Shown here: in pieces, positions 34,577 through 46,987 of the stretch
Layout of the letters: each line of letters begins with the position of its first letter
Numbering within the stretch: position 1 is the first letter of the stretch
Source of the DNA: Thermothelomyces thermophilus ATCC 42464
Taxonomy: Eukaryota; Ascomycota; Sordariomycetes; Sordariales; Chaetomiaceae
Assembly (NCBI RefSeq): GCF_000226095.1
Contig: NC_016472.1
Location: 7,316,001-7,380,000, forward strand
Length of the DNA stretch: 64,000 nt
Reading direction: 5' to 3'
The notes under the pieces: generated by a model
Told to the model about the DNA's origin: nothing
The model's database searches: none
What the model saw: only the letters and a program-made list of their open reading frames with translations
Made by a program: the position numbers and the translations under genes

Positions 34577-36525
34577 CTAGGATGTTCTCGGCGGTGTCTT
34601 CTTCTCAAAGAACCTCCTCATGAACTGTTGTTGTTTGGGGCGCTGAATGTCGTCCTCTGTGGTATTGAGGCCGAAGATGTCCTCCTTTGGTGGCGGCCGT
34701 GTTCTTACGACGTGTTGCAACTTCCGCTCAAAGTCTCGCAGCTGAACTCGAACCTCCAGCCTGGACATGTAGGCAGCGCCCTGCTCATGTATGTTGGACC
34801 ACATGTGCTTGATCCTCTGAGACAGCTCGTCGACTTCCCTGTTGAACTGTTTGATAACCTCCGGGCCAACATCCCCGACGGGTGGCGATCCGTCGCCGAC
34901 TGCAACGCTCAGCATCTCGGAGAGTGCCAGTAGCTCGAAATAATCGGTGTTAGTGCGGTCGACGACAAATTCGTCGGCCTGGTCGAGTCGATCTATTATA
35001 GACCGAATGCTGAATGTGGCGTCTGGCGGAGAAAAGGCACGGCGTGGGTCATCGAAAACGAAGACAAGTGCTAGCCTCCGGCGTAGCTCAACCAATCTGG
35101 AGTGAAGCAGGGGGATGGAGGAGACCGCATTCCAGCGGAGAGTGGCATCCTGAGTAAAGGAGTAAAGGGACTCGCTCACATCTCCACACTAGTGATGGGG
35201 GTCATATACGTGTCAGCTGGGTCCGCGAGACGGGCAAGGGGGGCTAGGTAACCCACAAAGTTGTCCCATAATCGCCACGGCACGGCCATTACAATCCGAT
35301 GTAGCGCATCTTGATACTCCGCGGCGACTGCTTGATCCTCGCGTACGAGATTGTCGATACCGAGGCGGAGGAGAATGGCCGTCGTCCGGGTTAGCGCGCC
35401 AATTCCCAAAGCATGCGCACTCGTCGACAAGACGCGCAGAACAGTCTCGAGACGAACACGGTCATGTTCCGGATAAGGAGCACCTTCTTCCAAACTTCCA
35501 CTCGGAGGAGCAGCGCCTGTCGAAAGGGCACGCTCCGAGGCCCCGAGGTTCTGGAACAGCTCCAAGATAGCCTTATCATCCAAGAGCCGTCTGATTTGGT
35601 CTGGACAGACGCCAAGTAACCGCACATATTCGTCCCGGAGCTTCCTGGACTTCGCACGGGGTGCCTCATCTAGCACCCATTGGAATATCTCATCGGGCAA
35701 GTTCTGCATCCGGCATTGGACGTTGTAAGGCAAACCGTCTTCAAAGACCTCAGACCTGTGCTGCTCCTGGCCAAGGAACGCCCAAACTCCGGTGGCCTTG
35801 GCCTTGGGAAACGTCCGCCGTATCTCCATCTCCGCGCTGTCATTAGTTGGTCCCTGCCGGTCGAAGAAGTACCACTCCTTCCGGCCAACCGATGCCTCTG
35901 TCCGTTTCACAGCGCGTAGCAGCCTTCCGCGGTTACCCTCATCCTGGCTACCCTCGGGGTCAGACAACACGTCCAACATGGCATCGTGGAGACTGGCATG
36001 TGCCCCCTTGGCTGGCACCCCGCAGTGCGCCGTCGGAGACTCCTGGGCTAAGAGGGCTGCGGTGCGCTGCTCGCTTTCCTCAAGGGCATTGTCTGCCGCG
36101 GCATGCTTGACCAGCGCCTTCATGTCAAACTTATGCCTGGTGTTGATCGTCAACGGCGACGAGTGGAACTCTATTACCCTCCGCTTCGCATTGGGCGTTG
36201 CGTAAACGCTTCTCTCTTTTTCGGGCGCTTGAACCGGGCGACAACTGCGAGCCGGTCTCGCAAACAGTTCAGGAAAGTCATCGTCGGAACCGAGATCATC
36301 GTCATCCTCATCGTCCGAGGCCCGGATCACCGTGTTCGGGTCTCGGACGGTCGCTGTAGGCGCTGGCGGGGATGAGGTGACAAGGGCGGGCGGTGGTGAG
36401 GGCGAAGGCGGGGGAGGGGTCGATGAAGCTTCAGTTCTGGATGCTATGGGCTGTGTGCTCTGCGGCAGCTTCGAGACCGGTTTGAAGAAACTGGTAATGT
36501 CTCCTTGCTTTGACATCTTGAACAT
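34577..36525 (-). CDS. PIP-box protein, candidate SMC5/6-associated (Nse6/SLF2-like) factor
   Basis: On the minus strand the exons are 36525-35257 and 35188-34577, giving 626 aa. The 68-bp intron (GTGGGT..CTAG, branch GCTGAC) is phase 0 and links two frames that otherwise overlap by four bases. The N-terminus carries a canonical PCNA-interacting PIP box (Q7-x2-I10-x2-F13-F14) directly after the start, as in many replication and repair proteins. An acidic stretch (DDEDDDD, about residues 72-78) and a disordered region follow, then an all-helical folded region from about residue 215 to 600. The region beginning WYFFD and containing LPYNVQCRMQNLPDEIFQWVLDE recalls the CANIN domain of human SLF2 and yeast Nse6-type proteins. 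I am not certain of that match; replication-fork association is the safer statement. ATG 36525 is used; an ATG four codons in would also keep the PIP box. Confidence 0.8.
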
Positions 36526-39150
36526 TCATTGACATATCGAGTCATCGCTCTTGTTGTTAATGATTTCCTGCGGGCAGCTTGGTCTCTTGGCATCGACGGT
36601 AACGCGTGCTGGACCGCGTTTCGCTGGCTTAGTTATTGGATTAGTCACTGATGGTTACCTGGTACGGAGTGCAGAATGCGCACTGTACCGTAACGTTAAG
36701 CTTCCCGGCCCGGGTCCTCGGAACGGGCATTCTGATTGTCAAAGGAAATGGAAGCGGCTGCGGTCTGTTCCTTTGATGCTGCGTAACAAGGCATTCGCTC
36801 CGACACCAAGGCACGAAACCCAAAACGCAGAATTAAGGATGGATGATCAGTGCATGGGTTAACCCACCACTTTGGCTGGGGCTGAGCTCGACGTCCCGGT
36901 CGAATCCATCAGTCATGGCGAGGACAGGAGATTGCAGTTCTTCTGATCTCCAAGGCTGCCACTGAGCTATGTACATCCATGAACCTTGCCAACAAACGGT
37001 TTTCCATAACAACGCGGAGATCCGTACACAGAATATTGCGATCTAACGCTTCATTGCAAGCACAGCACCACGAAACGTCAATACACTCTAATGTACGCCG
37101 TACTGGGTATGGAACCCGTACGCTCCGGTCTTCAGACAAGCCTGGCTCGCCCCATTCGTAGTACCCCGCCACCCTCGATCATCACTCTGAATCAGTGATC
37201 CGTACATGAAATTTTTGGCTTCGTCCACTTCGTCACCCGATCTCACCGATTGCCCAGTTTTCTCGTCATCGAGCGGACCCAATGTGATAAGCGCTGACCA
37301 TTTCTTACTGCATTGAGTTGGAACATGTTTGTTAGAGGCTTGGATGCATTGTAGAATTTTCAGGCTGTGATTGGACAGCCTGCCAGAGAGGCAGCGGCGT
37401 AGTTTCCTCGAGAGTATTGAATGATTGGAAACGAATGGCCCTGTGCCTCTTGACTGTCCGCGACCTGGACGACACGGCCGCTATGTTGATCCGCAGCAAC
37501 GCAGGAAGCAGTACCTCTTCATTTCTCGATCAAGCCACAAGTCGAGGCGAAGTGCTTTTATTAGGCAGAAGGCGCGTCGGTGTTACCCACTAGCGTACGA
37601 AGCAAAAGCATGCTCCTGCTGGCCACGATGCTGACCGTCTCTGAATAGTGTGTTGCACTTTTCTTTAAAAGGCCAGACAGGAACGAAAGCCCTTGCGCAG
37701 GGCTGGGCAGGGAAAACGGGGCAGAGACATTGAAATTGCCGGGACAACCGATTGCCTCCCGCCTACTTCGTACTGCGTACTTAACTATAGTGAATGCTCT
37801 CATCGTTGTCGCGCGTCGACTAGGAGGCGACCGCGAGAGTGAAGCAGGGCCGCAATCCCACCATGTGGCGCATCGGTCACCGGGGTCAGCCAAAACCCGA
37901 GAGGAAAATGGTGCGGATTGCTGAAATCCTGCTGGGGGCTCCCCCCTCCACTCCCCGGAGGGAGAATTACCGTTAGCCCCCTGACAAGATCGCCAACCTT
38001 TCCAATCTGGAGACTCCTGGCTTAGTGTGCCCCCGCCTTGGCCTCCACCGGATGACTAGGGAGCGCAGACATACTAGTATAGAATACCGCGTTTGGTATA
38101 GGGTTCTGATGATTACAAGTTCTGCCACGCCCTCCCCCTGAAAGATACGCAATTCAGATCTGTACAGCATTCGAAATATAGTGTAAACTACTTGAAGCGT
38201 CTGTGAGCTCGGATGTCCTAGGCGTAGAATGGGTGGGTGGCCATCCTTTGGGCGTGTAAATCGAGGATGGTTGTCCCAAGAAGCATGATCTTTCCGAGAT
38301 GAGAACCCGAGAAATACGAAGAAATCAGTCAGGCACTCGGTGCTTCGTAGGTCATACCTGTGGTGCGTACCAATCTGGTTCGGTACATGATGCAAAGCGG
38401 CTGGGACCGAAATTTCCAAGAAAGCCGAGAGCGACCAAGCAGAAGACCCACCTCAATACCGCGAAGCCATGAAATGAGGGTGCTGACCAATTCAGGGACA
38501 CGGCGGGCATCGTTTCCCCGATAGTGCAGTCTGGCCTCTTTGGGTCAAGGGTATGGGAAAAAAAGGTTTCCCTAGAGCCTTCTAGCTTCATCAATCAAGT
38601 GTGCAGAATCTGTACATAGCATTCAGAGCTTCTAGTTTTCCTTTTTTTGCCCTGTTCATGCGGGCGTTGTCAGGGAACTCCCGGACTCGCCTTTCGGGTT
38701 TCTTGTCCGTCGAGGCTTGCCACATTGAGAAACGGCCGACCCTTCCGGCCCTAGCAAGTACTGATTGCTCCGTAACAAACACCTGCAACGTTCAGCGCCG
38801 CCCGCGCATCAAAATCTCTCCCCTACACCAACTACGACTTTCTCATCCTCTCGACTCATCTCGTCCGCCGCCGTTTTGTCCCGTTCCCCTCTCGTATAAT
38901 CCCTAATCACCGTTTCGTCTGCGCCGCCTCTGCTCCGAGTCCGCTGAAGGCAATCGCGCTCTCGACGCACGACACGGTCTCCGACAGGCTTTCGGCGCCG
39001 AGCCCGCGCAATCCCCGACTTCCAGCGACATTGGACCCCGGTTTCGTATACATTCGACTAAAGCGGCTTGAGAGAGCGATTGGGCCAACCCTGGCTATCC
39101 TGGCGAGCATTTCAGGGTGATCGGGCCTTGCCCGCGAGCCCTCCTCCATC
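36526..39150. other. 2.6 kb divergent spacer
   Basis: The spacer lies between the PIP-box gene (-) and the flippase gene (+). No gene with a domain or coding-like frame is supported. The final 300-400 bases are CT-rich and probably hold the flippase promoter and leader. Confidence 0.6.
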
Positions 39151-42100
39151 ATGGCTTCTTTGGAGGGAGGAACGGGAGAACCTACCGGGGCAGAACTCTC
39201 AATGCAGAGGTCGAGATGGGCTACTCGGAGGTTGACGGTAAAGAGCAGCTCCATGAAGCGGCTCTCGTTAATGGGAAGGCGGCACAACAGGGGCGTGGCG
39301 AGCGAGAAGAAGAGGACATCTGGAGGGACCGACGTCTCCCGACAGGCCGACTCTGACGCGCCAAAGGATGAGAGTAGCGAGGAGGAGGTGCGCGGTAATG
39401 GCTCGGAATCGAGGCGACTCTTCTTCAACCTGCCCTTGCCGCCCGAGTTCCGGGACGAAGACGGGCATCCAATACAGCAATTTCCGCGAAACAAAATTCG
39501 AACTGCAAAATACACGCCACTCTCGTTTATTCCAAAGAACCTTTTTTTCCAGTTTCAAAATGTCGCCAACATCTTTTTCCTCTTCCTTGTTATCTTGGTT
39601 GTAAGTTGCCTCTTACCCCTTTCCCACCCGGAGCCTGAAGAGTTGACTGACGGGTTTCCAAGATTTTCCCCATTTTTGGCGGCGTGAACCCGGGGCTCAA
39701 TGCCGTGCCTCTAATTGTTATTATCTGCGTCACGGCGATTAAAGACGCCATCGAAGACTACCGAAGAACGATCCTGGATATCGAGCTCAACAATGCTCCC
39801 GTCCATCGGTTGTTAGGCAAAGAAAACCTCAACGTTAGGGAGGACAATGTGTCCGCCTGGAGGAAATTCAAGAAAGCCAACTCCCGCTTTTTCGGCGCGA
39901 TATGGCACGCGATCGAGGCGCTGTGGAAGAAGGAGCCTCAGCTTCGCCGGAACTTTACGACCGCAGACCCTCGCATGTCAATCGAAAGCAGAGCCACGCC
40001 GTGGGAACCCGTCGCCTCGCCGCGCTCGCGCCATTCAGTTTCTTCGGCCCATGAAGAGATCCAGATGACGCCTGTGCCGTCGCCCCTCCCGCGCGACCCG
40101 AACATGCCCAGTATCTCGTCCACGGTGGAGAATGAGGCGGCTCTTCTGCAGAAACTCCAGGGCGATTTGATCAACCCGGAGTTGCCCGTATCCGGGCAGG
40201 CGAGGTTCCACAGGGATGCATGGAAGAATCTAGTCGTTGGCGACTTTGTACGCATCTACAATGATGACGAGCTTCCAGCAGATATCATCATCCTGGCCAC
40301 CTCGGATCCAGACGGCGCGTGTTACGTGGAGACCAAGAACCTGGACGGCGAGACCAATCTCAAGGTTCGGTCAGCCCTGCGGTGTGGCCGGACCCTGAAG
40401 CATGCGCGCGACTGCGAGCGGGCCCAGTTCACCATTGAGAGCGAGCCTCCGCAGCCGAATCTTTACAAGTACAATGGCGCCATCAAGTGGAGGCAAAGAG
40501 TTCCCTGGGATCCCAAAGCCGAACCGAGGGAGATGTCGGAGCCCATCACCATCGACAATCTGCTTTTGCGAGGTTGCAACCTTCGAAACACAGAGTGGGC
40601 GCTCGGCGTGGTCGTTTTCACCGGTCACGATACGAAAATCATGATGAATGCCGGCATCACGCCAAGTAAGCGGGCCCGCATCGCGAGGGAGCTGAATTTC
40701 AACGTCATCTGCAACTTTGGCATCCTTCTCGTCATGTGTCTGATGTCGGCCATCGCGAACGGCATCGCGTGGGGCAAGACGGACGCGTCGCTGACCTGGT
40801 TCGAGTACGGGTCTCTTGGGGGAAGTCCAGGTCTGACCGGCTTCATCACGTTCTGGGCCGCCGTCATCGTCTTCCAAAACTTGGTTCCAATCTCGCTATA
40901 CATCTCGCTCGAAATTGTGAGGACCCTGCAAGCCTTCTTTATCTACAGCGACATCGGGATGTACTACGACAAGATTGACCAGCCCTGCATCCCCAAATCC
41001 TGGAACATATCCGACGATGTTGGCCAGATCGAATACATCTTTTCAGATAAGACGGGCACTCTCACGCAGAACGTCATGGAGTTTAAGAAGGCAACCATCA
41101 ACGGCCAGCCGTACGGCGAAGCGTATACCGAGGCCCAAGCCGGCATGAACAAGAGATTAGGCGTCGACGTTGAGCAGGAAGCGAAGGTCATCCGGGCGGA
41201 GATTGCCGAGGCCAAGGTCAGAGCTTTGCGCGGGCTTCGGGAACTCCACGACAACCCGTACCTCCACGATGAGGACCTGACTTTTATCGCTCCCGATTTC
41301 GTGGAGGACCTCGCCGGCAGAAACGGCCCCGAGCAGCAGCAAGCAAACGAGCACTTCATGTTGGCCTTGGCCCTTTGCCACACCGTCATTGCAGAGAAGC
41401 AGCCGGGCGACCCGCCAAAGATGATCTTCAAAGCCCAGTCCCCAGACGAGGCGGCACTGGTGGCTACGGCGCGCGATATGGGTTTCACAGTGTTGGGCAC
41501 GAGTAACGGCGGCATCAATGTGAATGTCATGGGCGAGGACAGGCATTACCCCGTCCTGAATACCATCGAGTTCAATTCAAGCAGGAAGAGGATGAGTTCG
41601 ATCGTCAGGATGCCGGATGGCAGGATCTTGCTCTTCTGCAAAGGCGCCGATAGCGTCATTTATTCCCGCCTCAAGAAGGGCGAGCAGGCTGAACTCCGCC
41701 AAGAAACGGCCAAGCATCTCGAGTTGTTCGCTGTCGAGGGTCTTCGAACTCTCTGCATCGCCGAGAGGGAACTGTCTGAGGAGGAGTATCTCGAATTTAG
41801 AAGGGAGCACGAAGTGGCCGCCACGGCTCTTGAGAATCGCGAGGAGAAGCTCGAAGAAGTCGCCGATAAGATCGAGAGAGACCTGATGTTGCTGGGAGGG
41901 ACTGCTATCGAGGACCGTCTCCAAGACGGCGTCCCGGACACGATCGGGCTTTTGGGTGACGCTGGGATCAAGCTCTGGGTTCTCACCGGAGACAAGGTCG
42001 AAACAGCCATCAACATCGGCTTCTCCTGCAACCTGCTCAACAACGACCTGGACCTCCTTCGCATACAGGTCAATGAAGACGAGACCGGCCTGGGGACCGA

Positions 42101-42844
42101 AGAGGAGTACATCGCGATCGCCGAGGAGCAACTCAACAGCGGCCTGGCAAAGTTCAATATGACGGGCAGCGACGAGGAACTGAAGAGGGCCATGAAGGAC
42201 CACGAGCCCCCGGCGGCCACCCACGCGCTTGTGATTGACGGTTTCACGCTTCGGTGGGTGCTCAGCGACAGCTTGAAGCAGAAGTTCCTGCTGCTGTGCA
42301 AACAGTGCAAGTCTGTTCTCTGCTGCCGCGTCAGCCCTGCGCAAAAGGCGGCCGTTGTCTCGATGGTGAAGAACGGCCTCGATGTCATGACGCTCTCTAT
42401 TGGAGACGGTGCGAACGACGTGGCCATGATTCAAGAAGCCGACGTCGGCGTCGGCATCGCCGGTCTGGAAGGGCGGCAGGCTGTCATGTCGGCCGACTTC
42501 GCCATCGGCCAGTTCCGCTTCTTGCAGAGACTGGTACTGGTTCACGGCAGATGGTCCTACCGCCGCCTGGCAGAGTCGATCAGCAACTTCTTCTACAAGA
42601 ACATGATATGGACTTGGTCCATCTTTTGGTTCCAGTGCTTCACCGATTTTGATATCTCGTACCTCTTCGAGTACACCTACATCCTCATGTTCAACCTCTT
42701 CTTCACATCGGTCCCGGTTATCCTTATGGGCGTCTTGGATCAGGATGTGAGCGACACGGTGTCTTTGGCGGTGCCCCAGCTCTACCGGCGCGGTATTGAA
42801 CGGAAGGAGTGGACTCAAACCAAGTTTTGGTAAACATCTTCGCA

Positions 42845-42876
<32 letters not shown>

Positions 42877-43931
42877 CACTCGAGGATTCACTCTTGTTGG
42901 TCATCCAAGGTTGCTAATATGGCATTTGCAGGGCATACATGATTGACGGCGTCTACCAGTCGATCATAAGCTTCTTCATTCCGTTCATCTTCGTTAGTCT
43001 GACGACCACCGCGTCCTCAAATGGGCTCGACGTCGCGGAACGTACGCGGCTGGGCGCCTACATTGCCCATCCGGCCGTGTTTACCATCAACGGTTATATC
43101 CTGATCAACACGTACCGATGGGACTGGCTCATGATCCTTGTTATTATCATCAGCGATGTCTTCATCTTTTTCTGGACAGGGGTGTATACGTCATTCACGG
43201 GCTCCGCCCTTTTCTACCAGGCAGCGCCGCAGGTCTACGGGGAGTTTACTTTCTGGATGTGCTTGATCGTCACTCCCGCTCTTTGCCTTCTTCCTCGCGT
43301 CGTGGCCAAGACCATTCAGAAGCAGCGGTTCCCCTACGACGTGGACATCATCCGGGAACAGGCCAAGCGGGGCGACTTCGCGGATACCAATGCTGCTGGG
43401 GCTTCCGCCGTGGGAGTCATGGAGGGCGTAGGGGGCGGGTCCAACAAGTCCTCGACTTCGTCGGGCAAGATATCGGGCCGCAGCAAGAAAGCGAAGCACG
43501 CCCAATACGCAAGCGTCGATGAGGACAGGCGGCCGATTTATCCGCCCTCTGTCGCGACCCATAACACGCGGACGCAGAACGGCAGCGACGGGACAACGTA
43601 CATCATGAGCCGGGCCTCGGCGGAGCTACAGCTGCAGCGGCAGCAGACACAGCGGGATGAAGAGATTGGAGGGGAGCCGGAGCCCGCAGCCAGCCGGCCG
43701 TCAGTAGACCGCTACAGGCCGTCGTACGACCGGGTACGGCGGTCTATCGACCGAGTCCGGCCGAGTTTCGAGGCTAGCAATGACTTTACGTCAGCAGCGC
43801 GCCTCAGCATGATCGAGTCGACGCATTCAGCCCAGCAGCTGCCGGGTCAACGGCGGTTTAACCTGACGACGGTGCGGAAGCGGGGGCTTTCTGCCTTCTC
43901 CAAGAAGAGTGCGGACCCGCCGGATGAATAG
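39151..43931 (+). CDS. P4-type phospholipid flippase, Dnf1/DnfA type
   Basis: Exons are 39151-39600, 39663-42829 and 42932-43931, giving 1538 aa. Introns are 62 bp (phase 0, branch CTGAC) and 102 bp (phase 2), the second with a T28 tract. P4-ATPases move phospholipids from the outer to the inner leaflet using ATP, with a Cdc50/Lem3 partner. Visible are the actuator motif DGET (from D378), the PISL helix before it reaches the P domain, and the phosphorylation motif DKTGT with catalytic D612. Also visible are the GDGANDV hinge and about ten membrane helices; the last five are completed only after intron 2 (KFW|AYMIDGVYQS). Length, the long basic N-tail and the FEYTYILMFNLFFTSVP segment fit the plasma-membrane Dnf1/Dnf2 group rather than Drs2 or Neo1. 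The C-tail is Ser/Arg-rich, with repeated SxDRxRxS units that look like kinase sites. Confidence 0.95.
42849..42876. repeat. T28 tract in flippase intron 2
   Basis: Twenty-eight thymines lie just after the donor of the 102-bp intron 42830-42931. Confidence 0.95.
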
Positions 43932-45033
43932 ACGAGGAGAGAGGATCAAACTGTATGTGGTCTGAAGTAGAACTTCCCATCGTGGTGTCAATTGTTTTTT
44001 TTTTCCCCAGCTGCCCTTTAGGGCCCTAATCTCTTCATCATCAATAACCCTTTATTGTTTTTTTTTTGTTTGATATTAAGAAAGCACCGCTTTGGATGTG
44101 TATGCATGGAGGAAGTTGCATGAAATCCCGGGTCCGACATCGGCGAGAGTGGAAGGGGAGGAAAAAAAAGTGGCAATGTCGTCTTTCGGTGTTGATGACT
44201 GATAAAATACGGAGGAAGGGGAGGCAGGTGAAACTGGTCTCTGCAGCGGCAGCGGCTGCTGCTATCGGTGCGTTTCATTTCTGTTCTTTATTGCTACTTT
44301 TTGTTTCCAGGGAAGACGGCGTTTTGGGTGGGCGCATTTTGACGCTGCGAAAGAAGGGTTTCTTTCTTTTTTCCCATCTTCTCAAATCGATTTGGGCTGT
44401 ACAACACAAGAGTACAAGAGTCCCATTGCATATATGAGAGCATGTACGGACTGGATTATACCTGCCTGCCTGCCTGCCTGCCTGTTGGAAGTCAAAGCGG
44501 ACCCGTAACCTTCTGGCGTGACTACCTAAGTTCCATCCATCAGCGGCGTGTATCGTCTCGCCATGATGTTCAAATGGTCAACTTGCCGCTCTCATTTCAC
44601 AATCTAGTTAGTCCGTCACTACTCGAGGAACTAGAAGTCTGGGGCGCCGAGCCTCTGCTACGGCTCCAGCGGCTGTAATTCGTTTTTGTGTACCAATGTA
44701 GGTACAGTACTTCGTAGTATGCATTACCGATCCGTAGGCGTGGAGCCGTGTTAGTGTGCACTACACTACTGCGGACCCTTGCGGCAAGCCGCTAAGTTTC
44801 CCCTGCCAAGCCCCCGAGCCAAGAACGGGGAGCCCCACCAAAAACTGCGAAAGTGGCGTGAGGTCGGCCAGCGTCTTGCGATGCGCGCTGGCCGGTTCTT
44901 CCTTCTCTCCAGCATCCAACGCCCGTCTTCTCTCACCTGTGTCAGGTCTCCAGGCAGCCAATCCGATAGCGCTGCTTAGCTTCTTCGTCTTGGTGCGTTG
45001 AAGCTGTTCCCCAAAGCTCGCGGGCGAACGACA
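43932..45033. other. 1.1 kb spacer, flippase 3' end to aldehyde dehydrogenase promoter
   Basis: No gene is seen. A (CCTG)6 microsatellite lies at 44461-44484, and T-runs follow the flippase stop. Confidence 0.6.
44461..44484. repeat. (CCTG)6 microsatellite
   Basis: Six tandem copies of a four-base unit lie in the spacer upstream of the aldehyde dehydrogenase gene. Confidence 0.93.
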
Positions 45034-46987
45034 ATGGCGATCGACGCGGTGGGGAGACTGCTCGAGCAGCTCCGCGTCGCGGCACGCGACTTGAGGTGAG
45101 TTACACACACATATATATATGTATTTTGGCCCGCGGACAGAGTGGTTGATGGGGTTCCCTAGTCTGGATAACGTTTCCGGAGCTGCATGGCCGTTCTTCT
45201 GGACGGGCTTGGGCGCTCTGACGCTCCTGTATCTCGTCCTGCGCGAAAACGATCAACCTATCCGATACACCGTCCCGTCGCCCAAGCAACCCGAGAAGGT
45301 CGAGATCCTGGACGAGCCAGCAATCAATGTGTGTTACTAGTCCCGGGTGGTGGCGGAATCGCGTGTTGGCTCGCCGGACTAACCCTGCGGGTTTCAGGTC
45401 TCGGGCTCGACGGCAATCCAGTGCTATGCCCCCGCGACCGGGCAGTTCCTCGGCTTCGTGAACCCGTCGACTACAAACGCCATCGACCGAGCCGTTGAGC
45501 AGGCACAAGCCGCCCAGAAGAAGTGGGCCACCACCTCGTTCCGTGAACGCCGCGCCGTCCTCCGCTCAATGCTCCAGCACGTTCTCGACAACCAGGACGA
45601 GATCTGCCGCGTCGCCTGTCTCGACAGCGGGAAGACCATGGTTGACGCGCAGCTAGGCGAGGTCTTGGTGACGGTCGAGAAGCTCCAGTGGACCATCAAG
45701 CACGGCGAGAAAGCCCTGCGCCCTTCCCGGCGGCCGACCAACCTGCTGATGGCTTACAAGCGCAACACGGTTCGCTACGAGCCCCTGGGTGTCGTGGCAG
45801 CTCTCGTCAGCTGGAACTACCCCTTCCACAACCTCATCGGCCCCATCATCAGCGCCCTGTTCTCCGGGAACGGCATCTTGGTCAAGGTCTCGGAGCAGAC
45901 TGCCTGGAGCTCCTCCTACTTCGCCAACATCGCCAGGGGTGCCCTCGTCGCCCACGGCCACGACCCAGCCCTGGTCCAAACCGTCGTCTGCTGGCCGCAG
46001 ACGGCGAACCACATCACGTCTCACCCGGGCATCAGCCACATCACCTTCATTGGCTCTCGTCCCGTCTGCCACAAAGTCGCCGCCTCCGCCGCGAAAGCGC
46101 TCATCCCCGTCATCGCCGAACTCGGCGGCAAAGACGCCTCGATCGTCCTCGACAGCGTCAGCAACCGCGACCTCCCACGCGTCACGGAGACGCTGCTGCG
46201 CGGTTCGTTCCAGGCCTCGGGGCAAAATTGCATCGGGATCGAGCGCATCATCGCCACCCCGGCCATCTACGATCGCCTTGTCTCCATCATGGAGCCTCGC
46301 GTGCGCGCCCTCCGCCCGGGGCCCGACGCCGACGTGGGCGCCATGATCTCCGACAGCTCCTTCGACCGCCTCGAGGGCCTCATTGCGGATGCAGTCAGCA
46401 ACGGCGCGCGCCTGCTCGCCGGCGGGAAACGCTTCGTCCACCCCGACCACCCCAAGGGCCACTACTTCTCCCCGACCCTCCTCGTCGACGTCACCCCGGA
46501 CATGGCCATCGCCAACGAGGAGTGCTTCGCACCCATCATGGTCCTCATGCGCGCGCCGGCGCCGACCGCAGAGGCGATCCTCTCCGTCGCAAACGCGCCG
46601 CACTTTGGGCTGGGCAGCTCCGTGTTCGGAGCCGAGTCGGACCCGCGCATCCCACAGATCGTCAGCGGCATCAAGGCCGGCATGATCGCCGTCAACGACT
46701 TTGGCGCCACCTACGCCGTCCAGCTGCCCTTTGGCGGCGTTTCCGGGTCCGGCTACGGCCGGTTCGCGGGCGAGGAAGGGCTCAGGGGGTTGTGCAACGT
46801 CAAGGCGGTGTGCGAGGATCGCATGGGGTGGCTGGGTGTCCGCACGTCGATCCCTCCCCCCATGCGGTACCCCGTCAAGGATCAGGAGAGGAGCTGGCGG
46901 TTCGCGAGGGGAGTCGTGGAGGTCGGGTATGGGTTGGACATTGCGAGGAAGATTGGAGGCGTCTTGGGGATCGTGAAGAACAGTTAG
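45034..46987 (+). CDS. Membrane-anchored aldehyde dehydrogenase, Msc7-like
   Basis: Exons are 45034-45095, 45163-45328 and 45398-46987, giving 605 aa. In the first intron the nearer acceptor (45140) would lead to an in-frame stop; the acceptor CCTAG at 45161-45162 keeps the frame. The second intron (69 bp) has a CTAAC branch site. An N-terminal hydrophobic helix (about residues 28-47) anchors the enzyme, as in yeast Msc7 and unlike soluble ALDHs. The remainder is an NAD(P)-dependent ALDH: Rossmann-region PWNYPFHN-like SWNYPF, general base E317 in ELGGKD, and nucleophile C354 in GQNC. The reaction is oxidation of an aldehyde to its acid; the in vivo substrate is unknown. The yeast name comes from a meiotic sister-chromatid recombination screen, and a direct role there is unproven. 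Confidence 0.93.

Noticed and set aside
41577-42818. Minus-strand frame of 413 codons
   Set aside because: Antisense to the highly conserved flippase exon 2; no domain of its own.
45096-45140. Shorter first intron of the aldehyde dehydrogenase (acceptor GACAG at 45140)
   Set aside because: It leads into an in-frame stop at 45160-45162; the acceptor at 45162 keeps the frame open.
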